DNA from: a virus | IMG/VR virus record: IMGVR_UViG_3300035187_001612 | Span: 1 to 46,727 of that record | Direction: 5' to 3' (one strand) | DNA: 46,727 nt | Shown: one piece after another, positions 17,288 to 23,894 of the stretch | How positions within the stretch are numbered: position 1 is the first letter of the stretch | Layout of the letters: each line of letters begins with the position of its first letter | Position numbers and translations under genes: made by a program | The notes under the pieces: model-generated | Seen by the model: only the letters and a program-made list of their open reading frames with translations | The model's database searches: none | What the model was told of the DNA's origin: nothing

Positions 17288-18169
17288 ATGCCCGCGTTGA
17301 GCAAGGCATCGCTGAAGACGATCTGGGTCAACTACTTCCAGCCCACGTCAAGCAACTTCAGCGACCTGATCGACTCCTGGACTGACTTTTCCGTTGGTCT
17401 CCAGGCACTCGGCCAAGCCGTCTCGGCGGGGTCTACCGGGGTGGTGAACTTTGCCAGCACCTCTACGGTTTCGTTCCTGGCTGTCGGAGCCGAGGGTCAG
17501 GCTTTGCTCGGCACGGCCACGGAAGCGTCGGCCAGGACGGAACTGGGGTTGGGGACGTTGGCAACGCAGTCCACGGTCACGGCTGCAAACTTGGCGGCAG
17601 CGTCTGTGTCGGCGGCGGCGATCGTGGACAACTCGATCACGCTGGCGAAGGTGGCGCGGGTGGGGACCACGGGACAGTCGCTCATCAGCGGTGGCACGGC
17701 GGCGGATGCGGCCTATGGGTGGACGGGTGTTGTCCAGAGGGTATCAACCAGAAGCGGGTCTGTGGCGACGAATACGACTGCCCTGCCGTATGACGACACG
17801 CCACCTCTGAACACAGAGGGCGCTGAATTGATGACGGCGACGATCACGCCGCGCAGCGCAAACAATCTCTTGCTGGTGGATGTGAACGTGTTTTGCGCCA
17901 CATCTGTCGGCGACATGACGATTGCCCTGTTCCAGGATGCCACCGTTACCGCGGTTGCTGCCGGCGGCACTGCCGCGGCCAACCGGGCGAATGCCATGAT
18001 GCAGGTGTCTTTCCGATATGAGGCGACCGCAGCCACCACAAGTCCGTTGACATTCAGGGTGCGAGGAGGTGTCGCATCTGGAACATTTACGTTCAATGGG
18101 CAGAGCGGTGGCAGGTTGTATGGGGGCGCCATCGTTTCTTCCATTTCCGTCACGGAGGTCGCGCCATGA
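17288..18169 (+). CDS. Tail fibre paralogue 1, 293 aa
   Basis: N-terminus PALSKASLKTIWVNYFQPTS then SNFSDLIDSWTDF is nearly the same as that of the next gene (TALSKATLKATWV, then SDFANLIDSWTDY). After residue about 50 the two diverge. Here a Thr/Ala-rich shaft is followed by a beta-rich C-terminal domain with YRYEATAATTSPLTFRVRG-like strands and a final YGGAIVSSISVTEV. Likely a receptor-binding or accessory fibre attached through the shared N-terminal module. Stop overlaps the start of paralogue 2. Confidence 0.65.
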   Translation: MPALSKASLKTIWVNYFQPTSSNFSDLIDSWTDFSVGLQALGQAVSAGSTGVVNFASTSTVSFLAVGAEGQALLGTATEASARTELGLGTLATQSTVTAANLAAASVSAAAIVDNSITLAKVARVGTTGQSLISGGTAADAAYGWTGVVQRVSTRSGSVATNTTALPYDDTPPLNTEGAELMTATITPRSANNLLLVDVNVFCATSVGDMTIALFQDATVTAVAAGGTAAANRANAMMQVSFRYEATAATTSPLTFRVRGGVASGTFTFNGQSGGRLYGGAIVSSISVTEVAP

Positions 18170-19047
18170 CTGCTCTGAGCAAGGCCACGCTGAAGGCAAC
18201 TTGGGTCGCCAACTTCAAGCCCAGGGCTTCTGACTTCGCCAACCTGATCGACTCCTGGACGGACTACTATGCCAGCTTGGAGGCGGTTGGCGCGGCTGTC
18301 GCCGCCGGCTCGCGCGGCATCCCGGCTTTCACAGGGTCTTCAACTGTCACATTTCTAGCAAACACGACGGCTGCTGACGCTGCCGTCCCAGTCCTTCGCG
18401 GCCAAGCATCCGCTACAATTATAAACATTGGGAATGCGACCTCTCTAATCGGTCGCTATGGGTCCCAGTCAACTCCTCAAGACAGGATTACATTTGCGTC
18501 CTCGACTGCCAATGAGTCTTGGTTTGACGGGCAGGGGCTAAGAATTGAAAGCGTCGGGACTGTATCCGCTCCTGCAAGCTTAAATTACGTCACAATGAGG
18601 TCTTATGATCCATTTTCTTCTGAAAATGAAGCTGGAAACGGAATAATCTTTTTCCGCATTAGGGGCACGGCATTTGAGTATTCAAGCCCCACCAGCCGAC
18701 CGAATACGGCGCTTGCATCTGGCAGGACGATTGGTGAAATCGTATGGCAAACATCTGCAGTTTCTGGCGCCAACGGGCTAATTACTCCGGCGTCCATCAG
18801 GACGATGACGACAGGGGTCGTGACTCAGGGCAACTGCCCAACCGAAATTATTTTTTACGTGCGCTCATCTGGTCAAACAGACCAATTCAACCGCCTTGGG
18901 CGGCAATTTTCTGTTGGTGACGGCTTTGTCCATTTCCAGCCAGTGAGTGGCGCACCGGCGTCTCCCAGGGCCGGGATGACATACTACGACTCCAGCACAA
19001 ACAAACTGCGTTGCTACAACGGAACTTCATGGAATGACCTGTTCTAA
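18166..19047 (+). CDS. Tail fibre paralogue 2, 293 aa, divergent C-terminus
   Basis: Shares about 45 N-terminal residues with the preceding gene and then changes completely. The distal part (about 18400-18900) is richer in A and T than its surroundings. It ends PRAGMTYYDSSTNKLRCYNG, then TSWNDLF, a typical end of phage tail-fibre proteins (YYDS-TNKLR-YNGT-W-DL). The composition change within one ORF fits replacement of the receptor-binding part by horizontal exchange. Expected role: host recognition. Confidence 0.68.
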   Translation: MTALSKATLKATWVANFKPRASDFANLIDSWTDYYASLEAVGAAVAAGSRGIPAFTGSSTVTFLANTTAADAAVPVLRGQASATIINIGNATSLIGRYGSQSTPQDRITFASSTANESWFDGQGLRIESVGTVSAPASLNYVTMRSYDPFSSENEAGNGIIFFRIRGTAFEYSSPTSRPNTALASGRTIGEIVWQTSAVSGANGLITPASIRTMTTGVVTQGNCPTEIIFYVRSSGQTDQFNRLGRQFSVGDGFVHFQPVSGAPASPRAGMTYYDSSTNKLRCYNGTSWNDLF

Positions 19048-19058
19048 CGGAGGGCGTC

Positions 19059-19304
19059 ATGCCAGACGAGATCAACCGCGACCTTGGGCGGCTTGAGGGC
19101 CGTCTTGACGAGTTCATCCAGGCGCGCGTGAACCGCGACAAGCGCACCGATGAACGGTTTGACCGGCTGGAGGAAAAGGTCCAGCAGCTTCTCGATGCAG
19201 CCAACATGGGCAAAGGCGCTTGGTGGTTGGCGCTCAAGATCGGCGGCTTGATGACGGTAATCGGCACCGCAGCCGCTTGGGTCGTGCAGAAGATAGGCTT
19301 CTGA
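19059..19304 (+). CDS. Coiled-coil plus single membrane helix protein, 81 aa
   Basis: Residues 5-50 form a charged coiled coil (INRDLGRLEGRLDEFIQARVN, then TDERFDRLEEKVQQLL). Residues about 55-77 form one membrane helix (WLALKIGGLMTVIGTAAAWVV). This layout is common for small phage lysis-cassette proteins, sometimes called haemolysin XhlA-like or DUF1515-like. A holin is encoded 1.4 kb downstream, so a lysis-accessory role is plausible. Stop overlaps the next start. Confidence 0.6.
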   Translation: MPDEINRDLGRLEGRLDEFIQARVNRDKRTDERFDRLEEKVQQLLDAANMGKGAWWLALKIGGLMTVIGTAAAWVVQKIGF

Positions 19305-20464
19305 TGCCAACCCCATCCATCAGCCGTGATGAAGGTCTTAGGCGCATCCAGTTGATAGAGGAGGCATTGAGAGATGGGTTTTCCCCTCCCGGCGTAGTCA
19401 ACAAAAAGGGGAAACACGGAGCCATCTACGAGGCTTCGATTCGTATGGGCCTCAATGGGTCGTGCGGCTACCGGGAGATACACCGCATCGAAACGGCGGC
19501 GGGGCGCAAGATCGACTGGTCTCTATGGCCCGGCCACAAGACAGCGCAGCCGGCACGGTTCGACCCGCCCACCATCCCATCGGATGACATCCCGGTCGAG
19601 AAGCTCATTGAGCAGTTGTCCGAGCGGTTTGGGCGCAGGGCTGAACATGCAGCCGCCAAGAAATGGATGCGGTTCACGCTGAAGGAACCAGGCCCGTATG
19701 TCCTGGCTTTCGTCGGCGACCCTCATTTGGACGACAACGGATGCAACTGGCCTTTGCTGCGCCGCGACGTGGATCTCATGCGGACGCCTCACGTCCACGG
19801 TATCATGCTGGGGGACGCTACCAATAACTGGTCGGGCAAGCTCCAGAGGTTGTACGCCAACCAGGACGTGACCCGCGATCGGGCTTGGCGGCTCGCTGAG
19901 TGGTTCTTCCAAGCCGTCCCGTGGTTGTTGCTTGTCAAGGGCAACCATGACCTGTGGAGCCAGTCCCAGGGCCAAGGCGACCCGTTGGACTGGATGGCTC
20001 GCGGAGGGGCCGCTCTGGAGGACTGGCAAGCCAAGGTCGAGATCGCTTCAGGGGACCATTCGGTGAAGCTCTGGGCGGCTCACGACTTCAAGGGCAGTTC
20101 AATGTACAACCCGCTCCACGGGCCGATGAGGGCGCAGAGGTTCTCGGCGGGCGAGGCCGACATCCTGGCGGCGGGGCATCAGCACCATTGGGAAATCTTC
20201 AGCGGCGAGGACGCCGACAAGGGGCACAAGCCCCATTGGCTGCTGCGGGCGCGCGGGTACAAGTACCTTGATGAGTATGCCGATCGACACCAGTACGCTG
20301 CTCAGCAGCATGGCGCGACGATAGCGGCGGTGGTGGACCCGTCCCGCCAGGGTCCAGCGGCGATCCAGTGCTATGCCGATCTGTCCGAGGCGGTTGAGAT
20401 CCTGGCGTTCAAGCGGAAGCGATGGGAGACGGCGAATGGAGCGGCGCCGAAGCGCAGACGATGA
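19304..20464 (+). CDS. Calcineurin-like metallophosphoesterase with N-terminal HTH-like region, 386 aa
   Basis: Metal-binding motifs appear in the family order: GDPHLD (about 138-143), GDATNNW (170-176), GNHDLW (213-218), AHDF and GHQHHW (about 290). This is the D-H...GD...GNHD...GHxH pattern of calcineurin-like phosphoesterases, which bind two metals and cleave phosphomono- or diesters. Residues 5-65 look like a helix-turn-helix with a specificity loop (EALRDGFSPPGVVN, YEASIRMGL). Such HTH-phosphoesterase proteins occur in many phages near lysis genes. The substrate is unknown; nucleic acid is a reasonable guess given the HTH. Confidence 0.8.
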   Translation: MPTPSISRDEGLRRIQLIEEALRDGFSPPGVVNKKGKHGAIYEASIRMGLNGSCGYREIHRIETAAGRKIDWSLWPGHKTAQPARFDPPTIPSDDIPVEKLIEQLSERFGRRAEHAAAKKWMRFTLKEPGPYVLAFVGDPHLDDNGCNWPLLRRDVDLMRTPHVHGIMLGDATNNWSGKLQRLYANQDVTRDRAWRLAEWFFQAVPWLLLVKGNHDLWSQSQGQGDPLDWMARGGAALEDWQAKVEIASGDHSVKLWAAHDFKGSSMYNPLHGPMRAQRFSAGEADILAAGHQHHWEIFSGEDADKGHKPHWLLRARGYKYLDEYADRHQYAAQQHGATIAAVVDPSRQGPAAIQCYADLSEAVEILAFKRKRWETANGAAPKRRR

Positions 20465-20663
20465 CGAGGCTTGGGCCGATCAGACCGCAGGGGACTGCCT
20501 CATTGGGCACATCTCGGAACTGCGCGAGGGTAATCCGCCAGGGCGCCCTTTTGAGCCGTGTCGTGGACCCCTTGGCTTCTGCATCGACCCGAAAGCCTAC
20601 CGACCTCCCAATCGGCGGAAGCGTTCTCGTAAGGTGGTGGCCGGTAGACAGGCCGGTGGGTGA
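20436..20663 (+). CDS. Hypothetical small protein, 75 aa
   Basis: ATG at 20436 inside the 3' end of the phosphoesterase gene. The frame reads GHISELREGNPPGRPFEPCRG then PLGFCIDPKAYRPPNRRKRSR. Two cysteines, several Gly/Pro turns and a basic tail look protein-like, and no other frame in this gap is better. It may be a small accessory protein of the lysis region. Function unknown. Confidence 0.45.
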   Translation: MERRRSADDDEAWADQTAGDCLIGHISELREGNPPGRPFEPCRGPLGFCIDPKAYRPPNRRKRSRKVVAGRQAGG

Positions 20664-20732
20664 GGGCTGGCGCGTCGCCGGTCAGCGGCCCGTTCACCAT
20701 CATCGCTGGTCAATTCTTGTGGAGAAAATCTG

Positions 20733-21134
20733 ATGCTCGCAGCAATCCTGCCCGTCCTTGGCCCGATCCTGGGGCAAGTTGCCAAGTCGGTTTTCCCAAA
20801 TGCGGAAGACGAACTGAAGCGCATGGAGATCCAGGCCCGCATGAACGAGGCGCTGATCGCAAACCAGGCTCAGATTGAGGCGGCGGCAGCAAAGGTCATC
20901 GAGGCGGAAGCAGCGGGCGAGTCCTGGCTGCAAAGGAACTGGCGCCCGCTGACCATGATGGTATTCGTCGGCTTGATCGTCGCCAAGTGGTCTGGCTGGA
21001 CGGCGCCAGGGGTGTCGGAGGCGCTGGAGTTGCGCCTCCTGGGGTTGATCGAAATCGGACTTGGCGGCTACGTGATTGGCCGAAGCGTGGAGAAGGTCGC
21101 CCCGGTCATTGCTTCGGCTTTGAAGAAGCCATAG
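20733..21134 (+). CDS. Holin, 3-TM family (gene-transfer-release type), 133 aa
   Basis: N-terminal hydrophobic helix (LAAILPVLGPILGQVAKSVF), a charged Glu/Ala-rich linker (residues 23-65), ESWLQRNWRPLTMMVFVGLIV, then a third hydrophobic segment LLGLIEIGLGGYVIGRS with a C-terminal VEKVAPVIASALK. WxxRxWRPLxMxxF is diagnostic of the 3-TM holin family (PF11351) that releases gene-transfer agents and phages by opening the inner membrane to endolysin. Its last 29 bases overlap the 3' end of the tasA-like gene on the other strand. Confidence 0.85.
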   Translation: MLAAILPVLGPILGQVAKSVFPNAEDELKRMEIQARMNEALIANQAQIEAAAAKVIEAEAAGESWLQRNWRPLTMMVFVGLIVAKWSGWTAPGVSEALELRLLGLIEIGLGGYVIGRSVEKVAPVIASALKKP

Positions 21135-22029
21135 GCCAGTTCGGCGGCGCCAGATAGTGGGCGTGGCCGAGATGCTCCAGGGCATACGGTCTCGGGGGTT
21201 CCACACCATTGACCGTCGTGAACCAGACGTGATGCAGATGGGACAGGAACAGCTTGACCGCCGCCCGCTTGGCCCTGGCGTGGATGTGTGCCGGGGGCAG
21301 CATCGGAACCCCGCTGCCAGGCTTCCCAGCCGCCTTCTTGGCTGCTCCTGCCTTCAGGTCGGCAAGTAGCTCTGCCGCCTTGCCTCGCGTGAGAGAGCCG
21401 CTGTACCAGGCATAAGCGTCAGTGTCCTTTCCGATGTTCTTGGTGGCGAGAACGGCAGCGGCTTGATCGGCGAGCTTGCCGGCAAGGTTCCGCTCCATCT
21501 CGAAGTCTTTCCGTTCCTTGTAGACCTGACCGTAGAAGGCGTTCTCGTTGTTGTGGGTCTTGACAAAGGACTCGCCGATCTTCCAGCAGAGCGTCTTGAG
21601 GCTGGCGTTCCACGGGCGCCGCTGGCCCTTCATCCATTTGACGGACGGATTGAGGCCGGCGAAGTTCCAGATGTGGCCTGCGGTCGGGGCTTTCGTGATG
21701 TCGATGTGTGCGAGCAGACCCGCGGCGGTGACGGGGCCGATGCCGACGATCGACCTCGCCCACGATCCGACCGGGTGCGCGTCGCTGTAGGCGTCCAGGG
21801 CGACCTTGATCGACTGCTCCAGGGTGTCTGCGTTGTTTTCGAACCAGGTCAGGACTTCGTGGGGTTCGTTGCTCTTGCTGAGCGCACGGACCTGTGAAGC
21901 GGATCTGATCCGGTTCTCCTGCATGTTGTAATAGGAATCGACCAGGAAGCGCGCCTCATCGTCGCTCAGTGTGTAAGAGGCTTTCTTCAGGTCGCGGGTG
22001 AGTTTGGTGATGATCGACTCAAGTTCCAT
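21106..22029 (-). CDS. tasA: TasA-like Nop/IS110-type RNA-guided protein, 307 aa
   Basis: ATG at 22029 is preceded by GGAGG at seven-base spacing; an in-frame ATG 33 bases upstream has no such site and lies in the array. Residues 1-85 are helical. SIVGIGPVTAAGLLAHIDI (93-111) is a helix-hairpin-helix of the IS110/IS116/IS902 transposase C-terminal type, followed by IWNFAGLNPSVKWMKGQRRP (120-139). The C-terminal third ends in HIHARAKRAAVKLFLSHLHH. No RuvC-like DEDD domain, HNH motif or serine-recombinase-like tail is visible. Databases tend to call such phage proteins transposases. Published work on TIGR-Tas links this Nop-like fold to box C/D snoRNPs and IS110 and names nuclease-less forms TasA. 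The tandem bipartite array 20 bases upstream is the main support. Expected role: binds array-derived guide RNA and DNA without cutting it. Confidence 0.78.
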   Translation of the reverse strand: MELESIITKLTRDLKKASYTLSDDEARFLVDSYYNMQENRIRSASQVRALSKSNEPHEVLTWFENNADTLEQSIKVALDAYSDAHPVGSWARSIVGIGPVTAAGLLAHIDITKAPTAGHIWNFAGLNPSVKWMKGQRRPWNASLKTLCWKIGESFVKTHNNENAFYGQVYKERKDFEMERNLAGKLADQAAAVLATKNIGKDTDAYAWYSGSLTRGKAAELLADLKAGAAKKAAGKPGSGVPMLPPAHIHARAKRAAVKLFLSHLHHVWFTTVNGVEPPRPYALEHLGHAHYLAPPNWPMASSKPKQ

Positions 22030-22032
22030 AAT
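22004..22032 (+). promoter_or_regulatory. Candidate promoter reading into the repeat array
   Basis: TTGGTG (22004-22009), a 17-base spacer, then CATAAT (22027-22032), a five-of-six match to TATAAT. Transcription would start near 22039-22041 and enter the array, whose first degenerate unit begins at 22049. It reads opposite to tasA, with its -10 on the tasA start codon. The -35 match is only moderate, so this is a hypothesis, but position and spacing are apt. Confidence 0.38.
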
Positions 22033-22048
22033 ATCCTCCAATGGGTTG

Positions 22049-22801
22049 ATTGCGCTCGTCACACTTGATGTTCAGGCCTTGTGGCTCGCTCATCGAGACT
22101 GATGTTCTCGCCATATGGCTCGCTCCTCGATGTTGATGTTCGCGGGGCCTGGCTCGCTCGCGGGACATGATGTTCTGTCCCATCGGCTCGCTCGCGAGGA
22201 ATGATGTTCGTCATGCTTGGCTCGCTCGACTTCAATGACGTTCGATGCTGCTGACTCGTTCGCGGACGATGCTGTTCCGGACCCGAGGCTCGCTCCAGGG
22301 TTTTGATGTTCGCGGATGATGGCTCGCTCCCGAACTTTGATGTTCTGATAGTGTGGCTCGCTCCCGCATTATGATGTTCGCTCAGGGTGACTCGCTCTCG
22401 CGCGTTGTGTTCCGAATCTTTGGCTCGTTCTCGTCTTTTATGTTCGGTAGGTCTGACTCGTTCCTCGACACTGATGTTCCCCATCGCTTGGCTCGCTCTG
22501 GTTTCATGTCGTTCCGTCCAGGTGGCTCGCTCTGCCCGCTTTGTTCCCGACTATTGGCTCGCTCAAACGCCGTGATGTTCCTTGTATCTGGCTCGCTAAT
22601 GCGTTTTGCTGTTCAGGTCCTGGCTCGCTTCAGCTACTTGCAGTTCCGATCGTTTGGCTCGCTTGCGCTGGGGTGATGTTCCGCGGCGATGGCTCGCTCA
22701 TTTTCTCTGATGTCCTGCTTTTTTAGCTCGCTCTTCAACGCTGACGTTCAACGGGAGTGGCTCGCTCTTCGGCAGTGAAGTTCACTTTCCCAGGCTAGTA
22801 C
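22049..22801 (+). repeat. TIGR-like array: about 22 units of 34 bp, two conserved boxes and two variable 8-mers per unit
   Basis: On the + strand each unit is T-GGCTCGCTC (box A), eight variable bases, TGATGTTC (box B), eight variable bases. Box A starts at 22083, 22117, 22151, 22185, 22219, 22253, 22287, 22321, 22355, 22389, 22422, 22455, 22490, 22524, 22556, 22590, 22622, 22656, 22691, 22725 and 22759. Spacing is 34 in most cases (32-35 range). Degenerate box A copies in exact register lie at 22049 (ending CGCTC) and 22793 (GGCTAGTAC). The period is not a multiple of three, so no frame gives a repeated protein. All variable segments seen differ. Some boxes vary (GACTCGTTC, TGACGTTC, TGCTGTTC). 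UGAUG resembles box C of C/D RNAs, favouring + strand sense. Strand is inferred, not proven. Confidence 0.85.
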
Positions 22802-23169
22802 GACCAGATCGTGGCCGCAGAGCGGTTGTCCAAGTGGACGAACCTCCCACCATGCGGCCCCTTCTGGCTGATCCCGATGCCACCAAAACCGGCCATGATA
22901 GCCAGGCCGACAAGCCGGTGAGCATCGCGGCCAGAGACCAGGACATCAACGGCACGTCCTTTCGGATGATACCCCGTGGTCTTTTTCCCGGCCTCTTCGG
23001 GGTGGGAAGGATCGCGGTAGGCAGAAGACAGGATCATCGGGCTTCCATACGCCAGACGCAGCCTATCGAGCGCCTCCATGAACTCTTTGTCCATGAGGCA
23101 CAAGCCGGTGTGCCTGCATGCCAGTTCATGGCGCGTGAAGTACGTCGAACGATCTACAGTATCCGCCAT
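22795..23169 (-). CDS. Endolysin: M15A-type D,D-/L,D-peptidase, 124 aa
   Basis: The zinc site of peptidase M15A is visible: SSAYR (48-52), H68 with D75 in HPKGRAVDV, and HLD (112-114). The 124-residue length fits single-domain phage endopeptidase endolysins with no signal peptide, so export depends on the 3-TM holin encoded at 20733. AAGGAGGG lies seven bases before the ATG. The substrate is the peptide stem of peptidoglycan. Its stop codon overlaps the last degenerate unit of the array, and holin and endolysin are on opposite strands on either side of the tasA/array block, an unusual split of a lysis pair. Confidence 0.85.
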   Translation of the reverse strand: MADTVDRSTYFTRHELACRHTGLCLMDKEFMEALDRLRLAYGSPMILSSAYRDPSHPEEAGKKTTGYHPKGRAVDVLVSGRDAHRLVGLAIMAGFGGIGISQKGPHGGRFVHLDNRSAATIWSY

Positions 23170-23321
23170 ACTCTGATCCCTCCTTCAACCCATGCCCACG
23201 CGAAGCGGTCTTTTCTGGCAGAGTGCCGAGACCGGATGCGTTCAACCAGTCGCAGCATCTGATCTTGGTTTGGCTCGACCAGCAAGAACGAATCAAACGG
23301 GCGCAGGAGGCTCAAAGCCAT
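23154..23321 (-). CDS. Small hypothetical protein, 55 aa
   Basis: Overlaps the endolysin start by 16 bases. Core FDSFLLVEPNQDQMLRLVERIRSR, then RFAWAWVEGGIRVWRI. The pattern of a helix followed by RFAWA-VEGG-RVWRI is one I recognise from short phage early proteins with a two-strand end. Longer N-terminal reading is possible, but ATG 23321 gives the compact domain. Function unknown; small DNA-binding or inhibitor proteins have similar form. Confidence 0.5.
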   Translation of the reverse strand: MALSLLRPFDSFLLVEPNQDQMLRLVERIRSRHSARKDRFAWAWVEGGIRVWRIL

Positions 23322-23346
23322 GTCGATGTCCCGCGCCCGCAGATGG

Positions 23347-23577
23347 TCACTTGGCTGCCGCTTCCAACTCTGATGCCGCGGCACCTGCCAGCGCCTTCAC
23401 TTCGTCTTCGGTCGAGACATTGCCAATCAGCCGCAGAACTGCGACGGCGTAGGCAATCGGGTGGCGCTCAGCCATCCCAGCAAAGAGAGGGGTGGCGAGC
23501 TTGGATGCCGCGACGGCCTTCTTGGGTCGGCCGCGCTTTCGTGCCGGGGCCGGCGGGGTTTCAAGACTGGGTTCCAT
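23347..23577 (-). CDS. Small protein with AT-hook-like N-terminus, 76 aa
   Basis: Residues 11-20 contain ARKRGRPKKA, an AT-hook core (RGRP flanked by Lys/Arg) that usually contacts the minor groove. The rest is a short Ala-rich helical region. AGGAGGAAAG precedes the ATG, and the start overlaps the upstream stop (TAATG), so it belongs to the recombination operon. Could be a nucleoid-like or regulatory protein; untested. Confidence 0.6.
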   Translation of the reverse strand: MEPSLETPPAPARKRGRPKKAVAASKLATPLFAGMAERHPIAYAVAVLRLIGNVSTEDEVKALAGAAASELEAAAK

Positions 23578-23894
23578 TACACTTTCCTCCTGTTGGCACT
23601 CATGGTCTGCCAGGCGTCAATGATTCTTTCTCGCCAGGCACGTTCGTGACGCAGCTTCTCGGCTGCAATGAATGTACTCCTCCGCTCCTCCAGGGCCTGC
23701 TTGTATGCCTCGCTGGCGTACGCTGCGGCCTCTCGATCGGCGGTCCTCGGTAGGTCTGATTTCAGGTATTCATGGGCATAAACCGTCTTGAGCATGTTTT
23801 CGGCATGGTCGGCGTCAGCGCGGGCGAGTGCCGATTTCTCGCCCAGCGCCTCAAGCGCCTCAAGGTGACGCTCGATGTCGTCGTCCCGGATCAT
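23577..23894 (-). CDS. Conserved helical phage early protein, 105 aa
   Basis: Highly charged, all-helical: ADADHAENMLKTVYAHEYLKS, RTADREAAAYASEAYKQALEE, and a C-terminus RERIIDAWQTMSANRRK. I recognise this layout (AE---A----Y---P-EY---EA, then ---IIDAWRT--AN-R) from small phage proteins encoded beside ERF/RecT and ssDNA-binding genes, as here. It may be a recombination accessory. No catalytic motif. Confidence 0.65.
   Translation of the reverse strand: MIRDDDIERHLEALEALGEKSALARADADHAENMLKTVYAHEYLKSDLPRTADREAAAYASEAYKQALEERRSTFIAAEKLRHERAWRERIIDAWQTMSANRRKV

Noticed and set aside
20660-20878. 72-aa GTG ORF overlapping the holin start
   Set aside because: More than half lies inside the clear holin gene in another frame, with atypical Pro/Gly/Arg composition.
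21106-22029. IS110-family insertion sequence
   Set aside because: Only the helix-hairpin-helix part resembles IS110. The N-terminal DEDD RuvC domain is absent, no IS ends or bridge-RNA-like flanks are visible, and the adjacent bipartite array fits TIGR-Tas better.
22059-22676. Open frames of 141 aa (minus, 22059-22484) and 107 aa (plus, 22353-22676) inside the array
   Set aside because: The 34-bp period shifts frame each unit, so the peptide repeats are not maintained. No ribosome sites; the frames are open only because the boxes lack stops in some phases.
22049-22801. CRISPR array
   Set aside because: Repeats are 8-10 bases, two kinds alternate, spacers are 8 bases, and no Cas gene is present; CRISPR repeats and spacers are much longer.
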